Part shown: in pieces, positions 33,895 to 52,629 of the stretch
How positions within the stretch are numbered: the stretch's first letter is position 1
How the letters are laid out: each line of letters opens with the position of its first letter
Assembly (NCBI RefSeq): GCF_963675165.1
Contig: NC_087383.1
Location: 248,001 to 312,000 of the forward strand
DNA from: Halichondria panicea
Taxonomy: Eukaryota; Porifera; Demospongiae; Suberitida; Halichondriidae
Reading direction: 5' to 3'
DNA: 64,000 nucleotides
Program-made: the position numbers and the translations under genes
The notes under the pieces: generated by a model
Databases searched by the model: none
Told to the model about the DNA's origin: nothing
What the model saw: the letters and a program-made list of their open reading frames with translations, nothing else

Positions 33895-36800
33895 ACACAC
33901 ACCTCACACACACGCACACACACACACACACACCACACACACCTCACACACACGCACACACACACACACATACACACACACACACACACCTCTCACACCC
34001 ACACACACATACACACACACCTCTCACACACACACCCACATACACACACCCACCCACACACACACCCATACACAGACACACCCACACACACACCCACCCA
34101 CACCACACACACTAGGTATTGAATGGACTCAATTACTTGCGTGAGGCTCATAGGATAATCCACCGAGGTTAGTCACAACATACCAATGTATTACCGTGTA
34201 ACCACATACTGCACCACTTCCTTCCTGCAGATGTGAAGCCCTCCAACATCCTAGTCAACTCCCGTGGTGAGATAAAGTTGTGTGACTTCGGTGTGAGTGG
34301 TAACCTCATCAACTCAATGGCTAACAGCTTTGTGGGCACAAGGTCCTATATGGCGGTGAGCACACTTCATTGACTATACACAATGTGTGTATAGTCAATG
34401 GCCCCATGTACCGTATACCGTATACCGTATAGCGGGTAATTTTAGTGGGGTAAAAAATTCGTTTAACTGGAAAACAGTGATTTTCATAAGTATAAATGTT
34501 GTTTAACTTTATTGCATGGCACTGCATTGCATGCGTTACGGTAAGCCACGCCTACGTTTTCGTGGGGAAATTTTCGTGTAAGTCAGTTTGCCCACGAAAA
34601 TAACGAATATTTTACCCCACGAAAATTATACCCGCTATTCTCTCTGTGTACTGCTGTACTGTCAGAGCACACAGAGTTCATTTTTAATTTGGTAACCAAG
34701 TTTTGTGCGATATGACTACGGTGTATCAGTTAGATCATAATAGTGATGCCCTACTGACCACACGTAGTTGTTGCATGGTTACCACCGCATGCCCACATCC
34801 TATTGTCTCCACTGTCACACGCCCTTGTTCATGTCCCATTAACTTAATCACCGCCACCTTGTTGAAGACTGTAGAGTCAGCGGTATATCCATGAATGCAT
34901 GTAGCTGCTGGGTGTGGGTACTAGTAGAGTCAGCGGTGTATCCATGAATGCATGTAGCTGCTGGGTGTGGGTACTAGTAGAGTCAGCGGTGTATCCATGA
35001 ATGCATGTAGCTGCTGGGTGTGGGTACTAGTAGAGTCAGCGGTGTATCCATGAATGCATGTAGCTGCTGGGTGTGGGTACTAGTAGAGTCAGCGGTGTAT
35101 CCATGAATGCATGTAGCTGCTGGGTGTGGGTACTAGTAGAGTCAGCGGTGTATCCATGAATGCATGCAGCTGCTGGGTGTGGGTACTAGTAGAGTCAGCG
35201 GTGTATCCATGAATGCATGCAGCTGCTGGGTGTGGGTACTAGTAGAGTCAGCGGTGTATCCATGAATGCATGTAGCTGCTGGGTGTGGGTACTAGTAGAG
35301 TCAGCGGTGTATCCATGAATGCATGTAGCTGCTGGGTGTGGGTACTAGTAGAGTCAGCGGTGTATCCATGAATGCATGCAGCTGCTGGGTGTGGGTACTA
35401 GTAGAGTCAGCGGTGTATCCATGAATGCATGTAGCTGCTGGGTGTGGGTACTATAGGAACGTGTTGCTCCCCTACGCTTTAATTAATCACACTAATTGCT
35501 ACACCTGTACATCGTTTAATATTCTTCCGGATATAACCTGATTAGAGGGATTGGAGTGCAGTCGTGTGGGGTGGCTGCTCCAATATCACTTACCCTGAGG
35601 GGATGCATGGAAGCTTTTTAATTAATTAACTTAGCGGGTACAAATCACTTATTGTATAAAGATTATCAGAGTTGACCACCACCAGCTGTTGTGGATGAGG
35701 TGTGTTGATGCAAGAATGTGATCTGCCACCCATAATTTTATGTCTTATTTTTCTGGCAGCCTGAGCGTCTCCAAGGCAATGAGTATTCGATCTTGTCGGA
35801 CCTCTGGAGTCTCGGAATGTCCCTTGTTGAGATGGCGCTCGGTCGTTACCCCATACCACAGCCCCCCAGTGAAGAAATCGCCATGGAGATGAAGCAGCCC
35901 CCAGCAGGGACCCTACCCCCTCGGCCAAACGAAAATCCGTTTGCATCACATGCACATGCCATTCGAATGCCCATATTTGAGCTGCTTCAGATAATCTTCT
36001 CAAGTGTAAATTTAAGATCTGTTATAACACACCAACTAGTTCATGTACTTTGCACTGCATATGTAATTTACCTAAGCCCCTCCCCCTCCTTATCCTCAGG
36101 ACCCGCCCACTTTACCCAAACAGTATTTTGACGAATCATTCAGAGATTTTGTCAGTTTATGGTGAGAATGAAAACGCTGAAGTACAGTACATGTGCTTAT
36201 AATGACGTGTGATCACACTCCTTCTCTTATCCACACAGCTTACAGAAGGAGGCCAAAGACAGGGGAGAGATGAAGGTCCTCTTGGTGAGCTTCACTGTAT
36301 ACCGTATTACTAATATTTTGCTGGTGAAAAACCTTTGTGAATGAGCCAAATCAGCAGAAAATTTGACCCTTTGCGATCTAACTATCGCATTCTGGCAAGG
36401 ATCGTGTGTATTTTCTAGTAATAATTTAGGTTTTATTGTTGCGAATTGATCGACCATTGTAGAGTTCGCAAATGTTTGATGCTTGCAAAGCATTCTAGTA
36501 GTGCTGGGTATCCACATGTCACCACTCTTACGATAACATGTATTCTAGTAGTGCTGGGTATCCACATGCCACCACTCTTACGATAACATGTATTCTAGTA
36601 GTGCTGGGTATCCACATGCCACCACTCTTAGGATAAGATGTATTCTAGTAGTGCTGGGTATCCACATGCCACCACTCTTACGATAACATGTATTCTAGTA
36701 GTGCTGGGTATCCACATGTCACCACTCTTACGATAAGATGTATTCTAGTAGTGCTGGGTATCCACATGTCACCACTCTTACGATAAGATGTATTCTAGTA

Positions 36801-39107
36801 GTGCTGGGTATCCACATGTCACCACTCTTACGATAAGATGTATTCTAGTAGTGCTGGGTATCCACATGTCACCACTCTTACGATAAGATGTATTCTAGTA
36901 GTGCTGGGTATCCACATGTCACCACTCTTACGATAAGATGTATTCTAGTAGTGCTGGGTATCCACATGCCACCACTCTTACGATAACATGTATTCTAGTA
37001 GTGCTGGGTATCCACATGCCACCACTCTTACGATAAGATGTATTCTAGTAGTGCTGGGTATCCACATGCCACCACTCTTACGATAAGATGTATTCTAGTA
37101 GTGCTGGGTATCCACATGCCACCACTCTTACGATAACATGTATTCTAGTAGTGCTGGGTATCCACATGCCACCACTCTTACGATAACATGTATTCTAGTA
37201 GTGCTGGGTATCCACATGCCACCACTCTTACGATAACATGTATTCTAGTAGTGCTGGGTATCCACATGCCACCACTCTTACGATAACATGTATTCTAGTA
37301 GTGCTGGGTATCCACATGTCACCACTCTTACGATAACATGTATTCTAGTAGTGCTGGGTATCCACATGCCACCACTCTTACGATAACATGTATTCTAGTA
37401 GTGCTGGGTATCCACATGTCACCACTCTTACGATAACATGTATTCTAGTAGTGCTGGGTATCCACATGCCACCACTCTTACGATAAGATGTATTCTAGTA
37501 GTGCTGGGTATCCACATGTCACCACTCTTACGATAAGATGTATTCTAGTAGTGCTGGGTATCCACATGTCACCACTCTTACGATAACATGTATTCTAGTA
37601 GTGCTGGGTATATCCACATGCCACCACTCTTACGATAACATGTATTCTAGTAGTGCTGGGTATATCCACATGCCACCACTCTTACGATAAGATGTATTCT
37701 AGTAGTGCTGGGTATCCACATGCCACCACTCTTACGATAACATGTATTCTAGTAGTGCTGGGTATCCACATGTCACCACTCTTACGATAACATGTATTCT
37801 AGTAGTGCTGGGTATCCACATGCCACCACTCTTACGATAACATGTATTCTAGTAGTGCTGGGTATCCACATGCCACCACTCTTAGGATAAGATGTATTCT
37901 AGTAGTGCTGGGTATCCACATGCCACCACTCTTACGATAACATGTATTCTAGTAGTGCTGGGTATCCACATGTCACCACTCTTACGATAACATGTATTCT
38001 AGTAGTGCTGGGTATCCACATGTCACCACTCTTACGATAAGATGTATTCTAGTAGTGCTGGGTATCCACATGTCACCACTCTTACGATAAGATGTATTCT
38101 AGTAGTGCTGGGTATCCACATGTCACCACTCTTAGGATAAGATGTATTCTAGTAGTGCTGGGTATCCACATGTCACCACTCTTAGGATAAGATGTATTCT
38201 AGTAGTGCTGGGTATCCACATGTCACCACTCTTACGATAAGATGTATTCTAGTAGTGCTGGGTATCCACATGTCACCACTCTTACGATAACATGTATTCT
38301 AGTAGTGCTGGGTATCCACATGTCACCACTCTTAGGATAAGATGTATTCTAGTAGTGCTGGGTATCCACATGTCACCACTCTTACGATAACATGTATTCT
38401 AGTAGTGCTGGGTATCCACATGCCACCACTCTTACGATAACATGTATTCTAGTAGTGCTGGGTATCCACATGTCACCACTCTTACGATAACATGTATTCT
38501 AGTAGTGCTGGGTATCCACATGTCACCACTCTTAGGATAAGATGTATTCTAGTAGTGCTGGGTATCCACATGCCACCACTCTTACGATAAGATGTATTCT
38601 AGTAGTGCTGGGTATCCACATGCCACCACTCTTACGATAACATGTATTCTAGTAGTGCTGGGTATCCACATGTCACCACTCTTACGATAACATGTATTCT
38701 AGTAGTGCTGGGTATCCACATGTCACCACTCTTACGATAAGATGTATTCTAGTAGTGCTGGGTATATCCACATGTCACCACTCTTACGATAACATGTATT
38801 GTGTTTTGAACGTTGAGTCAGCTTAATATAGCTAGCTGTGTTGTTAGGACCCACTCATTTCACCATTCCGCGATTATTGAAAGTTGACGACTGTGCTTAC
38901 GATAGCTCTTTTGATAATGTTGTTAGCATAATTACTTAATCTTTATCTTGTCCTATACAAATGTGTATTTTATAGTAATGGTGTGTTTTGTTTATGCAGG
39001 AACACCCTTTCATTAAATCTGGAGCTATCTCGTCACCTGACTTTGCCGTCTGGGTTCAAAGGACAATCGAAGCAAACATTTTCTACGAAAGCCTTAGCTC
39101 TCAATAA
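31624..39107 (+). CDS. MAP2K1/2: MAP kinase kinase MEK1/2
   Basis: Ten exons, 31624-31745, 32337-32550, 33395-33541, 33680-33754, 34116-34167, 34231-34355, 35760-36005, 36100-36161, 36239-36284 and 39000-39107, give 398 aa. The N-terminus has a basic ERK-docking-like motif ([10 protein letters not shown]). The kinase shows a Gly loop GSGNGG (90-95), catalytic Lys 112 in MARK, HRD at 202-204, DFG at 222-224, and the activation loop SMANS with both RAF-target serines (232, 236), then SYMAPE. The Pro-rich insert (~275-300) is short. The C-terminal 'EHPFIK' block is present. It phosphorylates ERK on Thr and Tyr in the Ras-RAF-MEK-ERK cascade in the cytoplasm. It is not MKK3/4/6/7, because SMANS and the 'LDAIEKSI' N-terminal helix are MEK1/2 features. 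Introns 6 and 9 carry minisatellites. Confidence 0.98.
33762..34115. repeat. (CA)n microsatellite filling MEK intron 4
   Basis: About 350 bp of imperfect CA repeat runs from just after the exon 4 donor to the exon 5 acceptor (…cacacactag). Confidence 0.95.
34368..34400. repeat. Perfect 15-bp-arm hairpin 12 bp after MEK exon 6 donor
   Basis: Arms 34368-34382 and 34386-34400 (cattgactatacaca / tgtgtatagtcaatg) pair perfectly around a 3-nt loop. In pre-mRNA this hairpin would sit next to the 5' splice site at 34356. Confidence 0.85.
34423..34637. mobile_element. MITE of the 'ccgtatagcgggtaatttt' family in MEK intron 6
   Basis: The left end is 'taccgtatagcgggtaattt' and the right part is 'ttaccccacgaaaattatac' + 'ccgctat'. 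The interior matches 62668-62862 ('acggtaagccacg', 'cacgaaaataacgaatat'). The extreme right end has decayed. The left end is extended by short 'ataccgt' duplications. Confidence 0.8.
34868..35453. repeat. Minisatellite, 53-bp unit, 11 copies, in MEK intron 6
   Basis: The unit is 'gtagagtcagcggtgtatcc' + 'atgaatgcatgYagctgctg' + 'ggtgtgggtacta'. Copies are almost identical; the main variable base is Y (t or c). Confidence 0.95.
36490..38802. repeat. Large minisatellite, 50-bp unit, ~46 copies, in MEK intron 9
   Basis: The unit is 'gtattctagtagtgctgggt' + 'atccacatgYcaccactctta' + 'SgataaSat'. Copies vary almost only at three positions (t/c, c/g, c/g). Three copies carry an extra 'at' (ggtatatccac). 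The array fills ~85% of the last intron. Confidence 0.97.
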
Positions 39108-39194
39108 TAGTTTATTTATTTTTGAGACAATGATATCAGCATAATGTGTATACCCTCAGAGACATGCGCTAATTGTGTATGTACTAAACTATAG

Positions 39195-39200
39195 AATAAA
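39195..39200 (+). terminator. Probable MEK poly(A) signal AATAAA
   Basis: A canonical AATAAA 88 bp after the stop codon, in the 238-bp convergent gap with dihydropyrimidinase. Confidence 0.55.
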
Positions 39201-39345
39201 ATGGATAATTGATCACTTTATACTAATAATTATTTGCTAGCTTGTACAGATCGTGTTTTGGTAGAAACAAAAAACATTCTCCATAATTCAAATTAAAGTT
39301 TCAGTCTTTCCTTTTACACAATTATATTGTCTTGTAACCATGGTG

Positions 39346-43731
<4,386 letters not shown>

Positions 43732-44785
43732 ATCACACAACCATGAACTGTAACTATTGCTACTGTTACAACTGGGGCGCCTAGCAATTTTTAAGACATA
43801 CCATTTCTTTGTGATACAACTGACAAAGAGATACACAATGACACAGTACAGTAGTAGTGAGTAGAGCCGACGGCGAGCAGAAGGCAAGCCAGTCAGTTTT
43901 TTAACAGCTACGCCCCCTTGTTTAGCCACATTGACCCTTTTCTTTTCAGTAAAGATCGTCAGTAGAGCTAACTGCATGCTAGGCCTAAGATTGGTGTCTT
44001 GATTAGTCTACCCTTTTCTTTTTAGTAAAGATCGTCAGTGGAGCTAACTGCATGGGCCAAAGATGGGAGTTCGAATCCATTAGTAGCAGAAAGTTTTTCA
44101 GTTTCATGATGGTTCAACTCATAAGTATCCATTTAGTATAATAGCCAGAATAAAGGTATAGCAAAAATTCTCATTGAGTAGTGGTTTCGACGGTTCAATA
44201 AGCATCGACCAAATTGAAATGGGGGAAATTGTTATAACTTGTTTTGTTTTGGGTTAGGATTAGGACATGGGCTAGCTAGCATCTGGTGCTGAACTAAAAG
44301 TCTATTTGTGTTGAGTTTGACCTTCATAAAGTTGTCATAACTTTGTCGTACATTGCACAATGTCATGTCTATCCCTTAATTGGTGTTTTCACACTTCAGC
44401 CAAAGTCTATGACATGATATTGTAGATGAATATAAATTCTACGTGCATGCATGCAGTTATACTTTACTAAAGTTTCATATACCATTGAATTCCTTGTTAA
44501 AAGCGCTTCTATCTATATGCTGTAGAGTTGGTAAGCTCCAACCAGCTAAAAGTTAGCATTTTCCATGTAGAAGTCCCAGGCATACTTGTCCACCACATAA
44601 AGCATAAATGAAGCCATAATTAATTGGCCACATAACTTCCGAGGTTGAACTCAATGCAAATAGACTTTATTTTTTTAGCTAGCTGTATTTTCAATGTTTT
44701 GTTGGACATGCCTTCTCACCGGCATCTGAGAATCACATTCATTATTATACACACAACATATAGTACACATACTGTACACTCAAAT
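43732..44785. promoter_or_regulatory. Region upstream of dihydropyrimidinase and 3' of the WHAMM/JMY-like gene
   Basis: It holds the dihydropyrimidinase promoter, the 43933-44056 repeat shared with 47992-48142, and, next to the WHAMM-like stop, TTTATT at 44666-44671 (AATAAA on the minus strand). A 'ggagttcgaatccat' word at 44068-44082 resembles a tRNA B box. No other gene is seen. Confidence 0.55.
43933..44056. repeat. ~76-bp repeat, 1.6 tandem units, upstream of dihydropyrimidinase
   Basis: The unit contains 'gtaaagatcgtcagtagagc' + 'taactgcatgc' and 'acccttttctttt'. The same unit occurs twice, inverted, at 47992-48142. Relative to the dihydropyrimidinase start it has the same orientation as relative to TIM44. 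Confidence 0.9.
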
Positions 44786-46405
44786 CTAGTCATCAGTCCA
44801 TTCCTGGCCATCACTGTCATCCTCGCTGTCCGAACGTCCAGTCACATCTTTGATGTGTTCGAATCGCTTCCTCAGGAAACTAGCAGCGTCGTTGGTTAGC
44901 GATGAATTCTCCGCCCTGGCTCCACTTCTAATCAGACAAGCAATCTCGGCAGATGTGTCCGTCATTTCTCCAGATTCCAGAGCCTTTCCAAAGCTGCTAG
45001 GTTTTAGTTTCTGTCTAGCATTGACAATGGCGTTTAAATTTATACCAACAGTACTCGTACTTTTTGATTCAGGCTTCTTTTTGTTTGATTTTACGATTTT
45101 GGTTGGTGCTTGCTTCGCTGTGCTGGGAATGGGTGGTTGTGAGGGTGGTGGAGGTGGTGGGGGCGGCTGTGAGGGTGGTGGAGGGGGTGGGGGCGGCTGT
45201 GAGAGGGGTGGAGGTGGTGGGGGCGGTAGATCCTTAGCAGCGTTAGCAACGGCTTGTATATTACTTGGTACAGGAGGAACAGGTGGTGGTGTCAACCGTG
45301 GAGGAATGGTCTTATGGGAGGAGCGTTTATCTCCCGTAGTTGTTGGTTTAGACTTAGTGTTGTAGGCACTCCTAGTTAGTTTAGTAAGATCACTCAGTCT
45401 TGAAGGGGGTGTGGCAATGGGTGTGGCCTTCTTATCGATCTTCTTCACCTTCTGTTTTCTCTGAGAGGGGGGTTGGTATCGCGGGGGCAGCTTCTTGACG
45501 GGGGTGGGATTTCTCTCCATGTATTGTTTGACTCGATGAATTGTCTTCTGTCGCTGTTCCTTCATCACAAGTTTTCGTTTCTCCTCCTCCTTCTTTAGTA
45601 CCTCCTCTTTCTGCAAATAAGGGAAAAGCAATAAACATCAATATGTATTTGCAGCAATTTTTGGTCAAAGGGCACAAAGTATGCTCCAAACCAAATTAAG
45701 TGTACTTTACACAATACAATACTCAAATATTCAACAAAGCCAAATACTTTTGACTAACTCTATCATTAGGTTCACCTTTACTGCTGCGAATGAGGCGGAG
45801 TAGCTCTCCTGAACTCTGAGGGTTCGCTTGTGGGGGTCATCCAGCTGTTCCTTACACGTTTGCTACACACACAAAACACACAACCATCACAACCACATCA
45901 CACTATACATCCTATATATAAACCATATGAATGCATGCGCTGAAAACTGAAATCAGGGGAAGGGATTAGATCAACGCCGCCTGAACCATTTACTGTACAC
46001 ATAATACAAGACAATTAAAATATACCATTTTAAGCCTGAGTTTGGACATTTTGCTAGGCAGGTGCTCTAGTCTCCTGGCCACACCCTCATGCTCCACCCC
46101 CTCTGTGTAGCGCTCCTCCAGTCGTAACTTCCTCTCTTCTTCCTCGAGCAGACGCAACTGGATCTCCAACACCCGCAGCTGTATCCGGTAGACACCGTCT
46201 TCCTTCTTTCTAACCTCCACTTCCATGCCAGGTCCCTCCTCAACTAGAGCCATGTCTAGTAATGCCCTGTACAAGCATATACAGTATGATGTAGCCCAGT
46301 ACAGAGAGCAGCTAGGTACATAACTCGTACAGTGTCACAATAAATTCTCCAATAATTATAGCCATACACGCACACGCACACACACACACACATGCACACG
46401 CGCAC

Positions 46406-46470
<65 letters not shown>

Positions 46471-47963
46471 AGGTTCTTACCTGTCTTTCTGGTCAGCCAG
46501 TCTCTTACACTGCGTACGCAAGAGCTCCACAATCACTCCGTTTAGTTTATTCTCAATACGATACTTCCTCTGTTTGGCCTGGGCGTTCCAAGCCTTGCCC
46601 ACAAATGATTCGTCCTCCGATATCCTCGTGAGTACTCCCTCTATCCTCTGTGCTTGGACATGGAGACGTTCAATGGTTAATTCGTGAAGTGATTCATTCG
46701 CTTCGAGATACTGTTCGTGGTATGCCCTCTCTTGTTGCAGGGCTCTCACTTGCTCTGAAATGGCAAGTTCAATATTTTGAGCCCTCACGTGAGCTTCGTC
46801 CCGTCGCTTAGACGTTATCTCGCAAAGATCTCGAAATGGCTGGGTTTGGAAGTAATGTAGTTTCTCCTCAGCTTTGAGCAGGTAATACTCGGTCATATCT
46901 TCAGAATCGTAGTACGAATTAAGCTCGGCCATGCTTTTGAATTGAGTATCGATTCTAGTTTGGAGGAGGTGGTCCCAGTCTGCCTGGCATGCCTCCACTT
47001 CATCCTGTATACGGATGTGTAATGAATCAGCTGTGCACATAAAGTTGCACCCCTCACACACACACACGCCCACCTGATACCGTTTCCTATTCACTTCATT
47101 CCACTGTTCCTCGTAACTAACAGCGGAGGTGGTTGCCTCAGGGAAGAACACTCCCAACACATTCCCCACGGAGCACAGCTCACACAGAGTGCTCAAATAA
47201 CTGACAAGTTCGTCATAGAAACCAGGCCGAATATCCACTGAGAGTAGATAGCTCCACAAACCTATACAAGGTACAACGTTGGAAGTGATATAATAACCTT
47301 TTTATCTACGCCAACTTAGAAGAGAAAATAACAAACGTGTAGCAAAAACAAATATCGTAATCGTTCTAATTATAGAACCAGTAAAAGAAACAATGTACGA
47401 AAAAAATTGATTTTATATGGTAGTATATGGGCGTTATAAAAGAGGGCGTCCTCACCGAGGCTGGTTCTATAATTAGAACGCTTATGGTACACAATAAGTT
47501 TTAAACTTTACTTGTCCACATTGTACAGTACACACACATAGTTAAGTTAGCCATGTGATCAGTACGTACTGCAGGTATGAGGCCTACCTGTAGGGACGGG
47601 AGGGAAGGGAGGGAGGAGGTCAGAGGTCACTTCTCCCGGGTAAAGTTCAACCATTTGCCTGTTGGGGTACAATTAAATAAACACAACGCGCGATATCATT
47701 TAAAACACTCACTGATGTAATGTGATGAATTTATCGAAACTAATCTCTTCTTTCAACTCGAATCGATCCCCCTTAACATTGGTCACGCCCCCACGACCCT
47801 CACCGCCCCCTCCACTGAAGCACACCAGTAACAGAGTGTCAGAGGCTCCACGAGATACAGTGAACTTAAAGTCTTGATCTTCACGCTTGGACAGATTTTT
47901 AGAGAAAGTGTTGGTGAGAGGAACCCAATCCAACTCATCCAGAACAGGTGGACTGCTCATCAT
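44786..47963 (-). CDS. WHAMM/JMY-like Arp2/3 nucleation-promoting factor
   Basis: Seven exons, 47963-47713, 47658-47588, 47261-47074, 47004-46481, 46266-46026, 45862-45776 and 45610-44786, give 728 aa. The N-terminus (~1-160, 'DWVPLTNTF') resembles the WHAMM/JMY membrane-associated region. Residues ~170-480 are coiled coil, including '[17 protein letters not shown]', like the family's 'YYELQLQLYEVQFEIL'. The C-terminus has three runs of 7-8 prolines, a WH2 motif ('[15 protein letters not shown]', from ~645), a central helix ('FLRKRFEHI') and an acidic end, [12 protein letters not shown], with the Trp needed for Arp2/3. Only one clear WH2 is seen; vertebrate JMY has three. By family, it makes branched actin at ER-Golgi membranes or autophagosomes. 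It shares a 239-bp promoter gap with TIM44. Another WASP-family member is possible, but no EVH1, GBD, SHD or WAHD domain is seen. Confidence 0.82.
46378..46466. repeat. (CA)n/(CG CA)n microsatellite in WHAMM/JMY-like intron 4
   Basis: Alternating CA with CG interruptions lies about 15 bp downstream of the exon 4 donor on the minus strand. Confidence 0.9.
47362..47480. mobile_element. 119-bp MITE with 20-bp perfect terminal inverted repeats
   Basis: The ends cgttctaattatagaaccag and ctggttctataattagaacg are exact inverted complements. It lies in intron 2 of the WHAMM/JMY-like gene. It has no coding capacity. Confidence 0.88.
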
Positions 47964-48202
47964 ATCGACATTCTTTTATCGACCCTGTGTAGAAAGAAAA
48001 GGGTCGACTACCAAGATACCAATCTTAGGCCTAGCATGCAGTTAGCTCTACTGACGATCTTTACTTAAAAGAAAAGGGTCGACTAACCAAGATACCAATC
48101 TTAGCCCAAAGCATGCAGTTAGCTCTACTGACGATCTTTACTGAGAACTGGGAACATCTTTCTCTGGGCATAGTCCACGTGGTCTTATAAAAACAAGAGA
48201 AG
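47964..48202. promoter_or_regulatory. Bidirectional promoter WHAMM/JMY-like / TIM44, built of two ~76-bp repeats
   Basis: The 239 bp between the two start codons consist mainly of two tandem copies (47992-48066 and 48069-48142) of the unit 'agaaaagggtcgactaNcca' + '…gcatgcagttagctctactg' + 'acgatctttact'. The same unit lies upstream of dihydropyrimidinase at 43933-44056. Confidence 0.8.
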
Positions 48203-51983
<3,781 letters not shown>

Positions 51984-52629
51984 GCAGCTGTTATAATTAT
52001 ATATCGGTTGCGTGTATATAATTTTTGTTAACAGCAATTGTCAATTAATTTAAATTTATGTTTCACTGAAGGTCGTGTGGATAATAAATTGGACTGTGAT
52101 TTATGTTTATATCATCGGCTGCATGTTGATGGTTGCCTATAGTAACCAAGTCCATCTCAGCTCGGGGATTGTTGGTATAATTAAAAGTCACCCATGGTAT
52201 AATTTATAGTGTGTAATGTGTAAAAGCACCGTTCAGAGATGCATCATTGACGGAAATTATTCATGCAATAATTAATAATTTTTTTGTTTATTCAATATCG
52301 ATAGGAAACACATACATGTACAAGTACCAGATCTCTACCTGCAAACACACACAAACTGACACACTGTACAATACATAAGACAGAATTGAACACATTAGGT
52401 ATACAGTATGGACACACGGTGATAGGATACAGGTACCGTTTTTGATGACAAAAAAGCGCACTAAAAGTTCGTCTACTGTAGTTAAATGATATAATGAACA
52501 AGTGAAAATGTCGACTGAAATGTGTACGAAGGTTGTATGAATATAGTGTGTTCGGTTTGAAAATTGAAACGAGTTGCGAAATGTTTTTGACTTCTAAACG
52601 CAAGGATGTGATTAGACAGAGGGGGTGGC
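51984..52629. other. Convergent 3' intergenic region (TIM44 / Islet)
   Basis: AT-rich. AATAAA at 52083-52088 (+) fits TIM44, 100 bp after its stop. TTTATT at 52287-52292 (AATAAA on minus) fits Islet, ~340 bp after its stop. No further gene is seen. Confidence 0.6.

Noticed and set aside
36490-38802. Regular 50-bp repeats that could suggest a CRISPR array
   Set aside because: There are no unique spacers: units are contiguous and near-identical, inside an intron of an animal gene.
44020-44090. tRNA-like sequence with a B-box word 'gttcgaatcc'
   Set aside because: No acceptor stem or proper T stem pairs, and no clear A box at the right spacing. At most a degraded tRNA-derived SINE.
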